Source of the DNA: CALLPQ01 sp039819545
GTDB taxonomy: Bacteria; Pseudomonadota; Alphaproteobacteria; Caulobacterales; Parvularculaceae
Assembly (NCBI GenBank): GCA_039819545.1
Contig: JBCBRS010000002.1
Coordinates: forward strand, 254,172 to 318,171
DNA: 64,000 nucleotides
Direction of reading: 5' to 3'
In this document: piece by piece, positions 32,172-41,535 of the stretch
How the letters are laid out: every line of letters begins with the position of its first letter
How positions within the stretch are numbered: position 1 is the first letter of the stretch
Made by a program: the position numbers and the translations under genes
The notes under the pieces: model-generated
What the model was told of the DNA's origin: nothing
The model's database searches: none
The model's input: the letters and a program-made list of their open reading frames with translations, nothing else

Positions 32172-33992
32172 GTGCACATTCTTAAGTTTCTGAAAACCTA
32201 TGAGGACTTCCTCAAGATCGAAGAAAGCGACAGCGCTGGCGTCAGGCTGCGCGTGCGTGCACTGTATAGCTTTGGTCTGATCTTTGTCGGTATCCAACTG
32301 ATCAATCTCGCCGGGATGACGGCTACCTACAAACAATGGACAAGTGATCACTCCGTGGCGGTTGTGGTCGCCCTGATCGTCCTGGGGATGACCCAGCTTT
32401 TGCGCGTGTTCCGGAACTTCACAGTCATTGCCGGTGCGTTGACCGCCTTATGCTGTGCCGGTGTTCTCGCGTCCGCATTGCCCGATCATACTGGCATTCA
32501 TTCGGCCCTCCTGCCGCTCATGATTTTGATGCCGTTATTGTGCGCCTTTGTGGCCGGGCCTGGCATGGCTCTCATTTGCGGCGTTATTATCATTGCGGTA
32601 CTGACAATCCTCTATAGCTGTACAGTGCTGCATCCCGATGAAGCCCTTATCGTGTTGGCTGATCGATCTACACAAAGGTATTTTCAGGCTGTCTTTTGCG
32701 TGATCCTCGTCTCCAGCCTTTCGGCAATTTTTAGTCTCACAACCTTCCGCGCTTTTGATCTGTTAGAAGAAAATGTCCTGAAAGCACGCAGCGCAGAACA
32801 GGCAAAATCAACTTTTCTCGCTGCCATGAGTCATGAACTGCGCACACCGATGAATGGCGTTCTCGGTCTGATTGATGTGCTCGACCGCACCCCGCTTGAT
32901 CCGGAACAACGCAAATTACTTCGAACTGTAAATTCCTCGGGGCGCTCCCTTTTGGCAATCCTTAACGACGTCCTTGATCTGTCGAAGATTGAAGCAGGCA
33001 AACTCGAAATTGAAACGCAGGCCTTCTCCCTTTATGAACTCATTGACGAAGTTTCCGCCTCATGGCGCGCTGCAGCCCATGCGAAGGGACTCGACTTTTC
33101 TCTGGAGCAGGACGACACCCTGCCGGACCGGGTGGAGGGAGATGATCTGCGCATTCGGCAGATTTTGACGAACCTCCTTTCCAACGCCATCAAGTTCACC
33201 AGCGATGGCAGCGTTGCTCTTTGCGTAAAGGCCAAAGAAATTGGTTCGAACGAAACCAGTGTGGCCTTTCATGTGCGTGATACCGGTCTTGGCATCGCAC
33301 CTGATCAATGCGAGCGCATTTTCCTCGCCTTCGAACAAGCCGATGCGGGTATCACCCGTCACTATGGCGGCACCGGCCTTGGCCTTTCGATATGCAAAAA
33401 ACTCTCCACCATGATGGAGGGAAGCCTGACGGTAAAATCCGCCCTTGGTGACGGCTCGTGTTTCACTCTTGAGGTACCGTTGCGCCGAACACAGACTATC
33501 GTCAAAGCGAGTACCAACGATATTACCCGTGATCATCTCGGTACAATGCGCACGGCGCTTGCCGGTCGATGCGTTTTAATTGTTGAAGATAATCTGACCA
33601 ATCAATTGGTGGCCCAGCATATGCTCAAGGCCCTTAAAATTGAGACCTTCACCGCAGTCAATGGCGCCGATGCGCTCGAAACCCTCCGGACACGGCGCTT
33701 TGATGCTATTTTGATGGATAAGCACATGCCCGTCATGGATGGCCTGACAACCTTACAAAAGCTGCGAAATAGCGATGGCGCCCACGCCACAACACCGGTG
33801 GTTGCCTGTACTGCGGATGCCATGGACGGTGAACGGCTGGCGCTTTTGTCCAAGGGGTTTGACGGTTTTGTATCAAAACCGCTCAATGAAGCATCACTGG
33901 TCACGGCTCTCTATGCTGCGATGAACCTTGATCATCCCTGCACCAATCAACCCAGTGAAATCAGCATAGAGACAGGGGCCCATGTCGCCTGA
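32172..33992 (+). CDS. Hybrid histidine kinase with C-terminal receiver domain
   Basis: 606 residues from GTG 32172 (TTG 32148 is an alternative). Five or six membrane helices fill the first 190 residues with little extracellular domain, so the signal is probably in the membrane. HisKA follows with FLAAMSHELRTPMNGVLGLI (His near 226), then HATPase_c with NLLSNAIKFTSDG, DTGLGIAPDQ and GGTGLGLSICKKL. The receiver has LIVEDNLTNQLVAQHML and the phospho-Asp in DAILMDKHMPVMDGL near 516, plus VVACTADAM and the lysine in GFVSKPL. It is monocistronic; no partner regulator or Hpt protein is seen. Confidence 0.9.
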   Translation: MHILKFLKTYEDFLKIEESDSAGVRLRVRALYSFGLIFVGIQLINLAGMTATYKQWTSDHSVAVVVALIVLGMTQLLRVFRNFTVIAGALTALCCAGVLASALPDHTGIHSALLPLMILMPLLCAFVAGPGMALICGVIIIAVLTILYSCTVLHPDEALIVLADRSTQRYFQAVFCVILVSSLSAIFSLTTFRAFDLLEENVLKARSAEQAKSTFLAAMSHELRTPMNGVLGLIDVLDRTPLDPEQRKLLRTVNSSGRSLLAILNDVLDLSKIEAGKLEIETQAFSLYELIDEVSASWRAAAHAKGLDFSLEQDDTLPDRVEGDDLRIRQILTNLLSNAIKFTSDGSVALCVKAKEIGSNETSVAFHVRDTGLGIAPDQCERIFLAFEQADAGITRHYGGTGLGLSICKKLSTMMEGSLTVKSALGDGSCFTLEVPLRRTQTIVKASTNDITRDHLGTMRTALAGRCVLIVEDNLTNQLVAQHMLKALKIETFTAVNGADALETLRTRRFDAILMDKHMPVMDGLTTLQKLRNSDGAHATTPVVACTADAMDGERLALLSKGFDGFVSKPLNEASLVTALYAAMNLDHPCTNQPSEISIETGAHVA

Positions 33993-34013
33993 TATGAACG
34001 CTTAGCACGGTGT

Positions 34014-34553
34014 TCACACCGCCGCTTGCAATCGCGCCTGAAAATCGCGGATACGGGCGGCATTGGCGCCAAGGTCTGATCGGCCCAAGCGGCTTTTTGA
34101 GCGCAAATCCACGCGTGAGCCTGCCGCGTCTTCGCGGACCCGCACCACAAAGTCATCCACAAACCGGAAAACGCTGGAGGTGTGCGTCGCCTCAATCGTG
34201 CCGGCATCAGCGTCACTGGCGATGACCTCAAAGCCGTCCATCGCGCCAACCACATCAAGCGCCGCGGCAAAAACAGCTTCGCGCGTCGCCGTCAATATCA
34301 AAGGCGTGATCTCGGGATAGAGGCTTTCCTGGTGGGCACGAACAGTCTGCCCCCCAACCGTCTCCCCACCGGTATAGCGCGCCGGGTTTTTGCGTTTCAC
34401 CGTTTCTGCTGCGCCCGCAATAATCTGCGGGGGGTCTTCAAAATCCGTTGTGAGATCGTGGATCGGATGCTGGCTTGCCATATAGGCACCATAGGCAACG
34501 GCGCCGACGACACCAACGCCCGCAACAATCATTAGCGTTTTAAGCATTTGCAT
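34014..34553 (-). CDS. DUF1499 family protein (paralogue 1)
   Basis: 179 residues. One N-terminal membrane segment or uncleaved signal (MLKTLMIVAGVGVVGAVAYG) anchors a periplasmic DUF1499 domain: HPIHDLTTDFEDPPQII, EVIASDADAGTIEATHTSSV, FRFVDDFVVRVRE and VDLRSKSRLGRSDLGANAAR. Function unknown; the domain is widespread in alphaproteobacteria. GGAAAG precedes ATG 34553. The neighbour at 34596-35354 is a clear paralogue with the same key motifs, so this is a tandem duplication. Confidence 0.85.
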   Translation of the reverse strand: MQMLKTLMIVAGVGVVGAVAYGAYMASQHPIHDLTTDFEDPPQIIAGAAETVKRKNPARYTGGETVGGQTVRAHQESLYPEITPLILTATREAVFAAALDVVGAMDGFEVIASDADAGTIEATHTSSVFRFVDDFVVRVREDAAGSRVDLRSKSRLGRSDLGANAARIRDFQARLQAAV

Positions 34554-34595
34554 ATCTTTCCATTGGGTCGCTGCAATGCGGGGGTGCGGCCACGC

Positions 34596-35354
34596 TTAGC
34601 GGGCCGGGTTCAATCGATCATCAAGCTTTTTCTGAAACGTCGCGATCCGCGTAGCGTTGGCCCCAAGATCGGACCGACCGATCCGGGATTTGGACCGCAC
34701 ATCAACGCGTACATCGCCATTCGGCAAAGGGCGGATACGGACGATAAAATCATCGATAAACCCAAACCACGCGGATGTATGCGTCGCTTCCAGCCGGCCA
34801 CTTTGTTGGTCGCTTGTCAAAATCTCCATCTTCATGGCCTGAAGCGTTTCTGTTGCGGCAGCGAAAACTTCGTCCGGCGTCGCCTTAAAGGTTTGAGGCG
34901 CGATGTCAGGGTAGAGTTCCTGTTGCCAGCGGATCACCGATTTTCCAGTATCGCCATAGGGCGCCTCCCCCGCATAAACTGCCGGATTTGACCGCTCAAG
35001 ATCAGCCGCAGCAACGATCGCTGGCGGATCAGTAAAGTCAGTGGTCAAATCATGGATGGGGTGAGCGGCGCCATTGGCCCGCTGTTGCGTCAACATAAAG
35101 GTCAGCGCCCCACTAACGGCAATAGCGAGAAGGCAAACCATCAACACACCGCGTTGGCGCGTGACTAGACCAACCATCAGGGCGATGACACTGGCAATGC
35201 CCCCATAAGCAAGCCACGGGCCCGCCGTGCGTAGAATGGTGAAGGCATCACCCAGCCCCCATGCGCCGAGCCGATAGCCCGGTCCTGCGCTCATCACCGC
35301 TGCGCCAAGGAAGAGGGTGGCAAACGCCACCACTAAAACCAAAATCCGTATCAT
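34596..35354 (-). CDS. DUF1499 family membrane protein (paralogue 2)
   Basis: 252 residues. Unlike its neighbour it has three membrane helices in the first 90 residues (MIRILVLVVAFATLFLGAAV, LAYGGIASVIALMVGLV, VLMVCLLAIAVSGALTF). The DUF1499 domain follows: HPIHDLTTDFTDPPAIV, QSGRLEATHTSAWFGFIDDF, VRVDVRSKSRIGRSDLGANA. The first lines of the domain are nearly identical to paralogue 1, showing recent or constrained duplication. It is transcribed towards paralogue 1 with a 42-base gap, so the two are probably one unit. Function unknown. Confidence 0.85.
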   Translation of the reverse strand: MIRILVLVVAFATLFLGAAVMSAGPGYRLGAWGLGDAFTILRTAGPWLAYGGIASVIALMVGLVTRQRGVLMVCLLAIAVSGALTFMLTQQRANGAAHPIHDLTTDFTDPPAIVAAADLERSNPAVYAGEAPYGDTGKSVIRWQQELYPDIAPQTFKATPDEVFAAATETLQAMKMEILTSDQQSGRLEATHTSAWFGFIDDFIVRIRPLPNGDVRVDVRSKSRIGRSDLGANATRIATFQKKLDDRLNPAR

Positions 35355-35393
35355 TTTTTTCCGTCCGATTACAGTGACTGGTACTTGTTCATG

Positions 35394-36782
35394 CTAGTTC
35401 GCGCCGGGTTCGGCCTCAAAGAGATCGAGTGCCGCCGCCGTCATCGCTTCCACGCCCATCTTCAAGGTCGGTTCCGGGACCGGCGCGAAGAATGGCGAAT
35501 GGATGGAGGGCGGCGTTGGCCCTTCCCCAGCTTGGGCACGGGCAAAATCATCGGGATCTGCGCCGCCAAGCCAGAAAATGAAAGACGGGATTTTTTCATC
35601 GGTCTGGGAAAAATAGGCAAAATCCTCCCCGCCCATGACGGGGGCCGCCTCAATAATCCGCTGGTCGCCAAAACGATCTTTGAAAACCTCGACAACTTTT
35701 GTTGCAAGCGTTGGATCATTATACGTGGCAATCAGATTATCTTCTTCAATTTTCACTTCTGGATAGAGATCTTCGGGAAGCCCCGCCGACGCCGCCTGGG
35801 CCCGCGCGGTCCGGGTAATGCCTTCCAACAGGCGTTCGCGCACATCCTCCTTGTAGGAACGAACGGTGAGCTTCAGATGCGCCTGATCCGGAATAATATT
35901 GTGCTTGTAGCCCGCTCGAAAAGAGCCGACAGTAATTACCCCTGATTCAAGCGGATCCACTTCACGCGCCACAATAGACTGTAGTGTGGTAACAATCCGC
36001 GAGCCGATGAGAATAGGATCAACGGCCAGATGGGGCGCCGCGCCGTGGCCACCGACGCCCTTGACAATGATATCCACACTGTCAACCGCGGCAAGCGCAT
36101 AGCCTGGCGTATAACTAATCACCCCGGCCGGGGCCGCGCCGCTCACATGTAGCGCGAGATTGTAATCCGGTGTGGGCATGCGATCAAAAAGACCGTCATC
36201 CAGCATCGCAAGCGCGCCCGTCCCCGTTTCTTCCGCCGGCTGAGCAACCATCACGAGCGTCCCTGACCAGGAATCCTTGCTGGCCGTCAACTGGCGCGCC
36301 GTACCCAGAAACACGCTCATATGCACATCATGGCCGCACGCATGCATGACCGGTGCATCATTGCCAAGATAGTCCTTTGATTTCACCGTACTGGCGTAGG
36401 AAACGCCAGTTCTTTCCTCCAGGGGCAGGCCATCCATATCCGCGCGTACCAGCACCGTCGGCCCTGGCCCATTTTTCAAAATGGCAATTACGCCGTAACC
36501 GCCGATGCCGTCAAAAACCTCACCCGCATCGGCGATGGCTTTATTACGCACCCAGTCGGCACCCACTTTTTCCTGCACAGAAAAACCGAGTGACTTCAGT
36601 TCTTTGGCAATGCGCTTGGCGCTCTTTTCCTCACGATAGGAAAGCTCGGGATTAGCATGGAAATACTTGTAGTGCTTTTCAACGGCGGCATAATCATTGG
36701 CAACCGCTGTGCGCAAATCGTCAGCGTGGGCGGCCTGTCCCAGACCGATCAGTGCAATCGACGCCATCAATAATGATCGCAT
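35394..36782 (-). CDS. Exported M20-family amidohydrolase
   Basis: 462 residues. MRSLLMASIALIGLGQAAHA is a clear signal peptide. The M20D catalytic core follows: ADMDGLPLEERTGVSYAS, the metal site MHACGHDVHMSVFLG, AQPAEETGTGALAML with its glutamate pair, and HGAAPHLAVDPI. PVMGGEDFAYFSQ is the conserved C-terminal metal region. Such enzymes deacylate N-acyl amino acids or related amides such as hippurate; the exact substrate is unclear. ATG 36782 is chosen because GGAG then lies seven bases upstream. It is downstream of another exported hydrolase on the same strand, which suggests periplasmic peptide or amide scavenging. Confidence 0.88.
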   Translation of the reverse strand: MRSLLMASIALIGLGQAAHADDLRTAVANDYAAVEKHYKYFHANPELSYREEKSAKRIAKELKSLGFSVQEKVGADWVRNKAIADAGEVFDGIGGYGVIAILKNGPGPTVLVRADMDGLPLEERTGVSYASTVKSKDYLGNDAPVMHACGHDVHMSVFLGTARQLTASKDSWSGTLVMVAQPAEETGTGALAMLDDGLFDRMPTPDYNLALHVSGAAPAGVISYTPGYALAAVDSVDIIVKGVGGHGAAPHLAVDPILIGSRIVTTLQSIVAREVDPLESGVITVGSFRAGYKHNIIPDQAHLKLTVRSYKEDVRERLLEGITRTARAQAASAGLPEDLYPEVKIEEDNLIATYNDPTLATKVVEVFKDRFGDQRIIEAAPVMGGEDFAYFSQTDEKIPSFIFWLGGADPDDFARAQAGEGPTPPSIHSPFFAPVPEPTLKMGVEAMTAAALDLFEAEPGAN

Positions 36783-36838
36783 GGTCATTCTCCTTTTTTG
36801 GCCGACAAAAACCCGGCCGGTCCTATTTTTTATTCGCC

Positions 36839-38473
36839 TTAATTTGGCGCAACGATTGGCATGGGGCCCGACTTAATCCCGGCGTCTGCCTTGGCTGCGG
36901 CCACCTCAGCCCGGATATTTGCGCGTAACTTTTCACCGTCAAAGACGACCCCATCGCGAATAATAGTCTCTACACCGCCAGTGCGCACCGCCTTGTTATC
37001 GTCGTTTAATTTGATATGGCCCGTTGCATAAAGCGTTTTGAAATTGGCCAAGGGATTTTCTGGCACGATAATCATGTCGGCGCGTTTGCCCACCTGAATG
37101 GATCCTGTTTCACCGGCGACGCCCAAAATTTTTGCGCCCATCAATGTTGCCGCGCGGATAACCTCAAGCGCAGAAAAGCCAGCTTCACGCAGCATTTCAA
37201 GTTCCTGCACATAGCCAAAGCCATACGTTGAATAGATATAGCCCGCATCTTCCCCCACGCCTACCTGACCACCGCGGTTTTTGTACTCATTGATGAACTG
37301 CATCCATTTTTGATAATTCTTTCTCCACGCGATTTCCTGCTCCGTACCCCAATCAAACCAGTAGGAGCCGTGAGCGTTACGGTCGGGTGCGAAGAACGCC
37401 CACAGGCTTGGCATCGTGTAGGTGTCATGCCACTCGGCACGGCGCGAGCGCATCCAATCCCGGCTTGCCATATAAATCGAAAAAGTCGGGATAATCGAGA
37501 AATTGCGTTCCAGGAGCGTATCGCGCACATGGTTCCAATGATCAGACCCTTGATCAGTGGCTTGGGCCCAGAGTGCGCCAGCCTCTTCAAACCGGTGTTG
37601 CTCATTATGGTAGACATAATCGGCCGGATAATCCTGCAATACGCGATCTTCAAACAAGGCCTCGGGTAGGCCGTACCAGTGCTCCATGGAGCCTAGTCCG
37701 TGGGCGGACGTGTTCAGGACATTGGCATGGGCCACATCGAGCTGCGCATGATGCATGGTTGTCTTGAGGCCAAGCTTTTTGGCTTCTTCGAGACCGGCCC
37801 AGAGGATTTCTTCCGGCGCACCAAAAAACTTTACCCCAATGGCACCTTCGCGTTTCAGGCTCCTGATCCGCTGGCGTGCCTGTTCTGGGGTGTCGACCTC
37901 ACCCGCCGACCAGCCCCGAAAGACTGGATAGGGATAAATACGCGGGCCCTGCTCACGACCCGCCTCAATGGACGCGTTCAGATCCGCGGTCCAGCGCGCA
38001 CCCTTGTTATTACCCAATTCACGCACGCTGGTAATCCCGTGGGCAAGCCATAACTTCAGGATGTAGGTGTAAGGAACGCCCTGGCCACTGTCCGTATCGT
38101 GAATATGGCCATGCAGATTGATAAAACCGGGCAGCACATACTTTCCCGATGCATCAATTTCGTGGGTGCCGGAGGCCAGACGCCGCGTCTCAATCGGCAT
38201 CATACCGGGCGCACCAACATTCCGGATCTGGGTAATGCGTCCGTCTTCCACGGCGATATCCATTGGGCCTTGAGGCGGTGCACCAGTGCCATCAATCAGG
38301 ATGGCGTTGCGGATCACCAGCCGGTCATAGGGCCCGCTGGCCCAGTCTGGCCGCCCCTGATCCGCCGACTGCGCCGTCGCTGACACAGTCGCCATGGCGG
38401 TCACGACAGTGACCACGCAGAGCGCCACGCCGAGAACCCATCGCCTATAAAGGTTGGCCGTTTGATTGCCCAT
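36839..38473 (-). CDS. Exported metal-dependent amidohydrolase (imidazolonepropionase-like)
   Basis: 544 residues. A signal peptide lies at about residues 10-35 (VLGVALCVVTVVTAMATVSA). The amidohydrolase (M38-like) core is visible as GFINLHGHIHDTD (metal His-x-His), TSVRELGNN, GVKFFGA, a histidine in TTMHHAQLD, HGLGSMEHWYG and GVGEDAGYIYSTYG. GKRADMIIVPENPLANFKTL is the typical C-terminal strand. ATG 38473 has AGGGG upstream. Members of this family hydrolyse cyclic amides or dipeptides; the specific substrate cannot be told. Likely co-transcribed with the M20 gene 57 bases downstream. Confidence 0.85.
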   Translation of the reverse strand: MGNQTANLYRRWVLGVALCVVTVVTAMATVSATAQSADQGRPDWASGPYDRLVIRNAILIDGTGAPPQGPMDIAVEDGRITQIRNVGAPGMMPIETRRLASGTHEIDASGKYVLPGFINLHGHIHDTDSGQGVPYTYILKLWLAHGITSVRELGNNKGARWTADLNASIEAGREQGPRIYPYPVFRGWSAGEVDTPEQARQRIRSLKREGAIGVKFFGAPEEILWAGLEEAKKLGLKTTMHHAQLDVAHANVLNTSAHGLGSMEHWYGLPEALFEDRVLQDYPADYVYHNEQHRFEEAGALWAQATDQGSDHWNHVRDTLLERNFSIIPTFSIYMASRDWMRSRRAEWHDTYTMPSLWAFFAPDRNAHGSYWFDWGTEQEIAWRKNYQKWMQFINEYKNRGGQVGVGEDAGYIYSTYGFGYVQELEMLREAGFSALEVIRAATLMGAKILGVAGETGSIQVGKRADMIIVPENPLANFKTLYATGHIKLNDDNKAVRTGGVETIIRDGVVFDGEKLRANIRAEVAAAKADAGIKSGPMPIVAPN

Positions 38474-38597
38474 GGTGCCCCTTTTGAATCGCTTGGCGCA
38501 AACACTATCACTTCGTCGCAAAATTACATCCATTCCCCGCATGACCGGCCACGCGCAGGCTTGCGCCATTGACTACAACCGTCATCGATGCAAAGGC

Positions 38598-38607
38598 TAC
38601 AGGTGTC
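38598..38607 (+). promoter_or_regulatory. Candidate BlaI-type operator
   Basis: TACAGGTGTC matches the BlaI/MecI operator core TACAnnTGTA in nine of ten positions and lies 22 bases upstream of the blaI-like start. Autoregulation at such a site is normal for the family. One short match, so weak. Confidence 0.35.
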
Positions 38608-38629
38608 GACGATGAGGAGAAGAGAGCCC

Positions 38630-39076
38630 ATGGCCCTGCAAAAACCAAAAAGAGACCCGCGCAGCGCAAACGCCAAGGCGGGCTCTGCGTCGGATAAGGC
38701 ACCGGAGCGGATCACCCCCGCCGAACACGCGATTATGGATGTCTTATGGCAACGCGCACCGCTGGCCGCTGCCGATGTAATGGAGGCCTTACGCGCCGAA
38801 AAAGACTGGACCTCGACCACGGTCAAAACCCTGCTTAGCCGTCTTGTTGATAAGGGGATTATCGATGCCGCCCGCGATGGGCGCCGGTTCTTATACTCGC
38901 CGCGCCTTGCCCGCGCTCACTATGAGCGCACCATGACCCATTCGTTTGTCGATCGCCTGTTTGGCGGTCGCGCGGCACCGCTCGTCGCGCATCTGGCCGA
39001 GGGTGAGCGCCTGACCGATGAGGATATTGCCGAGCTTGATGCCTTGCTGGAGGAGTTGAAAAATGATCGGCGCTGA
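38630..39076 (+). CDS. BlaI/MecI-family transcriptional repressor
   Basis: 148 residues. ITPAEHAIMDVLWQRAPLAA with DVMEALRAEKDWTSTTVKTL is the winged helix of the BlaI/MecI/CopY family, followed by LSRLVDKGIIDAARDGRRFL and the dimerisation helices. These repressors leave DNA when a partner membrane protease cleaves them. A basic N-terminal extension of about 25 residues is unusual. The start is set at ATG 38630; ATG 38612 and 38588 are in frame. It overlaps the M56 protease gene by 14 bases, the standard blaI-blaR1 pair. Confidence 0.9.
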   Translation: MALQKPKRDPRSANAKAGSASDKAPERITPAEHAIMDVLWQRAPLAAADVMEALRAEKDWTSTTVKTLLSRLVDKGIIDAARDGRRFLYSPRLARAHYERTMTHSFVDRLFGGRAAPLVAHLAEGERLTDEDIAELDALLEELKNDRR

Positions 39077-41462
39077 GTTTTTCGCCTGGGCGCTGGAGAC
39101 GAGCGTCGCGATTGCCCTTCTCACCGGTCTGGTGCTGCTGATCAGAAAGCCGGTGTCTCGTCACATCGGGCCCATGGCCGCGTACGCCTTGTGGCTGTTG
39201 CCGGTAATCCGGGTTTTTCTGCCTGACCTGGCGCTATTGCCGGCATTGGAAACCCGCGAAACCATCGTCGCAAACGCTCCCGCTGCAGAATTTGAACAAA
39301 CTGTAACGGTTAGGCCCGGGGCACTGGTCCCGTACGAAGACGACACTCGCGGCAAAATTGACCGTACCCCAATACTAAGTGTTGAACCTGCAGCACCATT
39401 GTCAGCGCGAGCCGTTGTTCGTGGCAATCCTTCTGCGGTGCCAGCGTTACCAGTGTTAGCGTCACCAGTGTCAGCGTCACCAGCGCCCGCCCCAACACCG
39501 TTTTCAACCCTGTCGCCGCCGCTCCTCTTCACCGCGACGTTCGTTTTCTGGTTTGGGGTGGGGTCTTTGTGGCTCACGGCAATGCTCTGTCGCCAGGGCC
39601 TGCTCCAACGAAGCCTTTTACAAGCCTCTCGGCGGGCGGACCCGGCTTTACGCCAACAGGTCGCAGCCATTTGCGCCGATCTTAAGATCAAACGCCCCAT
39701 CGACGTGCGGGTTTGTACCGCGCAATCATCGCAATCATGGTCATCACCGCCCACAATCACGAGGACACTGGTCACAGGGCCGCTCGTCACTGGGCCGCTC
39801 GTCACCGGATTGATCCGCCCCACGATCATTCTGCCTGCGCAATTTGACAGCCTTTACACGGCCAATGAGCAACACATGATCCTTTTACATGAGTGCATGC
39901 ATGTGCGGCGCGGCGATTTATGGGTGACCCTCGCGGCTTTGTGTTTCCGTGCGGTCAACTGGCATAACCCAGCGATCCATATGGGCTGGCGACCCTTCCG
40001 TACCGATCAGGAGGCAGCCTGTGACGCAAGCGTTCTGCGTTACCTTGCGCAAACAGCGGCAAACCAGACGTCGGGCGATACGCAACACGCGGCACCGGAC
40101 CAGTATGCGAGCGAGAAAGGGTCATCGCAGGGGCGTGTTGTGGATTATGGCAGTGCCCTGATTAAATCGGCCCGGCTCGCCGCCGACCATATGACCGCCA
40201 TGCGGGCCCTGCCGGCGCCCTCTCTCATCCACCAGCATTCATCTACCCAAGTGAAGGAGCGTCTTATGCTGATTAAATCCAGTGGTAATCGAAATCGCGG
40301 CGTGGAGGCTGGCGCCGCGCTGGCGGCATTGACCGTCGGTCTTGGCCTCACGGCAAACTATACCCATGCTGCCCAGAGCACCCCGGAACCGGTGATCAGC
40401 AATAACGAACCCACCGTGGCAACGCCGAAAACGACTGGCCCTAGCAAAGGCGAGGACCAATCATTTTCCCTCCATATTGACGGCAACACAGACACCATCA
40501 CGATTAATGGTAAGGTCATCGACCGGGCGCAGATTGAAGACGCGCTCGCCGCCGTGGGCGAGATGGACTTCACCGCCTTTGCAGACCGGTTTGACGATCT
40601 CGAATTCGATTTTGATTTTTATATAGAAGGTATTGAGGGCGCGATTGAAGAAGCAGGCGACCGCGTTGCCTTTGTGATTGAAAATGAAGTAGAGGGCCTG
40701 ATCGGTGATGCGCTCTCCGACTCCAATGTCCTGCGTATGATGACCGGTGACGCCGATCAACTGACCTTGCAACTGGGCGACAGCGCCAAAACCTCAAAAG
40801 GGAAGGCCAATCCGTTCACGTTCAGCCGCACCAATGACAAGACTATCCTGCGTATCGATAACTCAGAAAATCTGCGGATTGAACGGGACGGTGAAAACCT
40901 GATCGTCAATGGCAAGAGCATCGTTCTTAATCAATGTCAGGAAGATCGCAATAAGGATGCAAGCCTTATCCTGCGCGTTGATTACGGTGAAGATGGCACG
41001 GTGCAGGTCATCTGTCAGAAGTCATCAAAGCCACTCTTCAAAGTAGAAGAAAAAGACAAGCGCCGCGCCGTCGAGCAGTCGCTGCTAATAAAAAAACGCC
41101 TGAAGGCGATGGAAAAAGGCAGGGACCGTCAGGCCGCGCAGGAGCAACGAAGACTAGAGCAAGCGAAGGAACGGGCCGAGGAAATGGTGGCGCGCGCACA
41201 AGAACGCGCCAGCCAGATGGTTGAACGCGCCGAACGCGCGGTGCGTGATGCCGAAAACCGCCAACAGCGCGCCGCAACCGAGCGCCAACGCGAGATTGAA
41301 CGCCTTCGCCGGGAGTTGGAACGCCTGGAAAGAGAAGAAAACGAAGAGCCGGTTATCCTCGCACCAGTACCGGACCCAGCTCCCGCCGCCGAACCCGTAC
41401 CAGCACCTTCATCAGAGCCTATGCCAGCACCCGCGCCAGTGCCGCCTGTTCCGGTTCGGTAA
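39063..41462 (+). CDS. BlaR1/MecR1-like M56 membrane metalloprotease with unusual C-terminus
   Basis: 799 residues. Membrane helices at the N-terminus (VAIALLTGLVLLI, AYALWLLPVIRVFL) and around 165 and 420 frame a cytosolic zinc protease with HECMH near residue 276 and the third ligand in DQEAACDASVLRYL. GLIRPTIILP precedes the site as usual. Instead of a penicillin-binding sensor, the extracellular C-terminus holds an acidic DUF-like part, a long charged coiled coil (about 665-755, very rich in Arg, Glu and Ala) and a Pro/Ala tail. Short 15-base tandem repeats occur at 39449-39478 and 39768-39812. GGAGGAG precedes ATG 39063. It likely senses envelope stress and cleaves the BlaI-like repressor. 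Confidence 0.86.
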   Translation: MIGAEFFAWALETSVAIALLTGLVLLIRKPVSRHIGPMAAYALWLLPVIRVFLPDLALLPALETRETIVANAPAAEFEQTVTVRPGALVPYEDDTRGKIDRTPILSVEPAAPLSARAVVRGNPSAVPALPVLASPVSASPAPAPTPFSTLSPPLLFTATFVFWFGVGSLWLTAMLCRQGLLQRSLLQASRRADPALRQQVAAICADLKIKRPIDVRVCTAQSSQSWSSPPTITRTLVTGPLVTGPLVTGLIRPTIILPAQFDSLYTANEQHMILLHECMHVRRGDLWVTLAALCFRAVNWHNPAIHMGWRPFRTDQEAACDASVLRYLAQTAANQTSGDTQHAAPDQYASEKGSSQGRVVDYGSALIKSARLAADHMTAMRALPAPSLIHQHSSTQVKERLMLIKSSGNRNRGVEAGAALAALTVGLGLTANYTHAAQSTPEPVISNNEPTVATPKTTGPSKGEDQSFSLHIDGNTDTITINGKVIDRAQIEDALAAVGEMDFTAFADRFDDLEFDFDFYIEGIEGAIEEAGDRVAFVIENEVEGLIGDALSDSNVLRMMTGDADQLTLQLGDSAKTSKGKANPFTFSRTNDKTILRIDNSENLRIERDGENLIVNGKSIVLNQCQEDRNKDASLILRVDYGEDGTVQVICQKSSKPLFKVEEKDKRRAVEQSLLIKKRLKAMEKGRDRQAAQEQRRLEQAKERAEEMVARAQERASQMVERAERAVRDAENRQQRAATERQREIERLRRELERLEREENEEPVILAPVPDPAPAAEPVPAPSSEPMPAPAPVPPVPVR

Positions 41463-41490
41463 TACTCAAGAAATCGAGTAAATCTTGATC

Positions 41491-41520
41491 GGGGCATCGA
41501 TAAACATCGGTGCCCCTTTT
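41491..41520. terminator. Bidirectional terminator between the M56 gene and metG
   Basis: GGGGCA (41491-41496) pairs with TGCCCC (41511-41516), and CGAT with ATCG inside; TTTT follows on the plus strand. It lies between the convergent stops at 41462 and 41536 and can serve both genes. Confidence 0.8.
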
Positions 41521-41535
41521 CTGTGCGCCGCCGCC

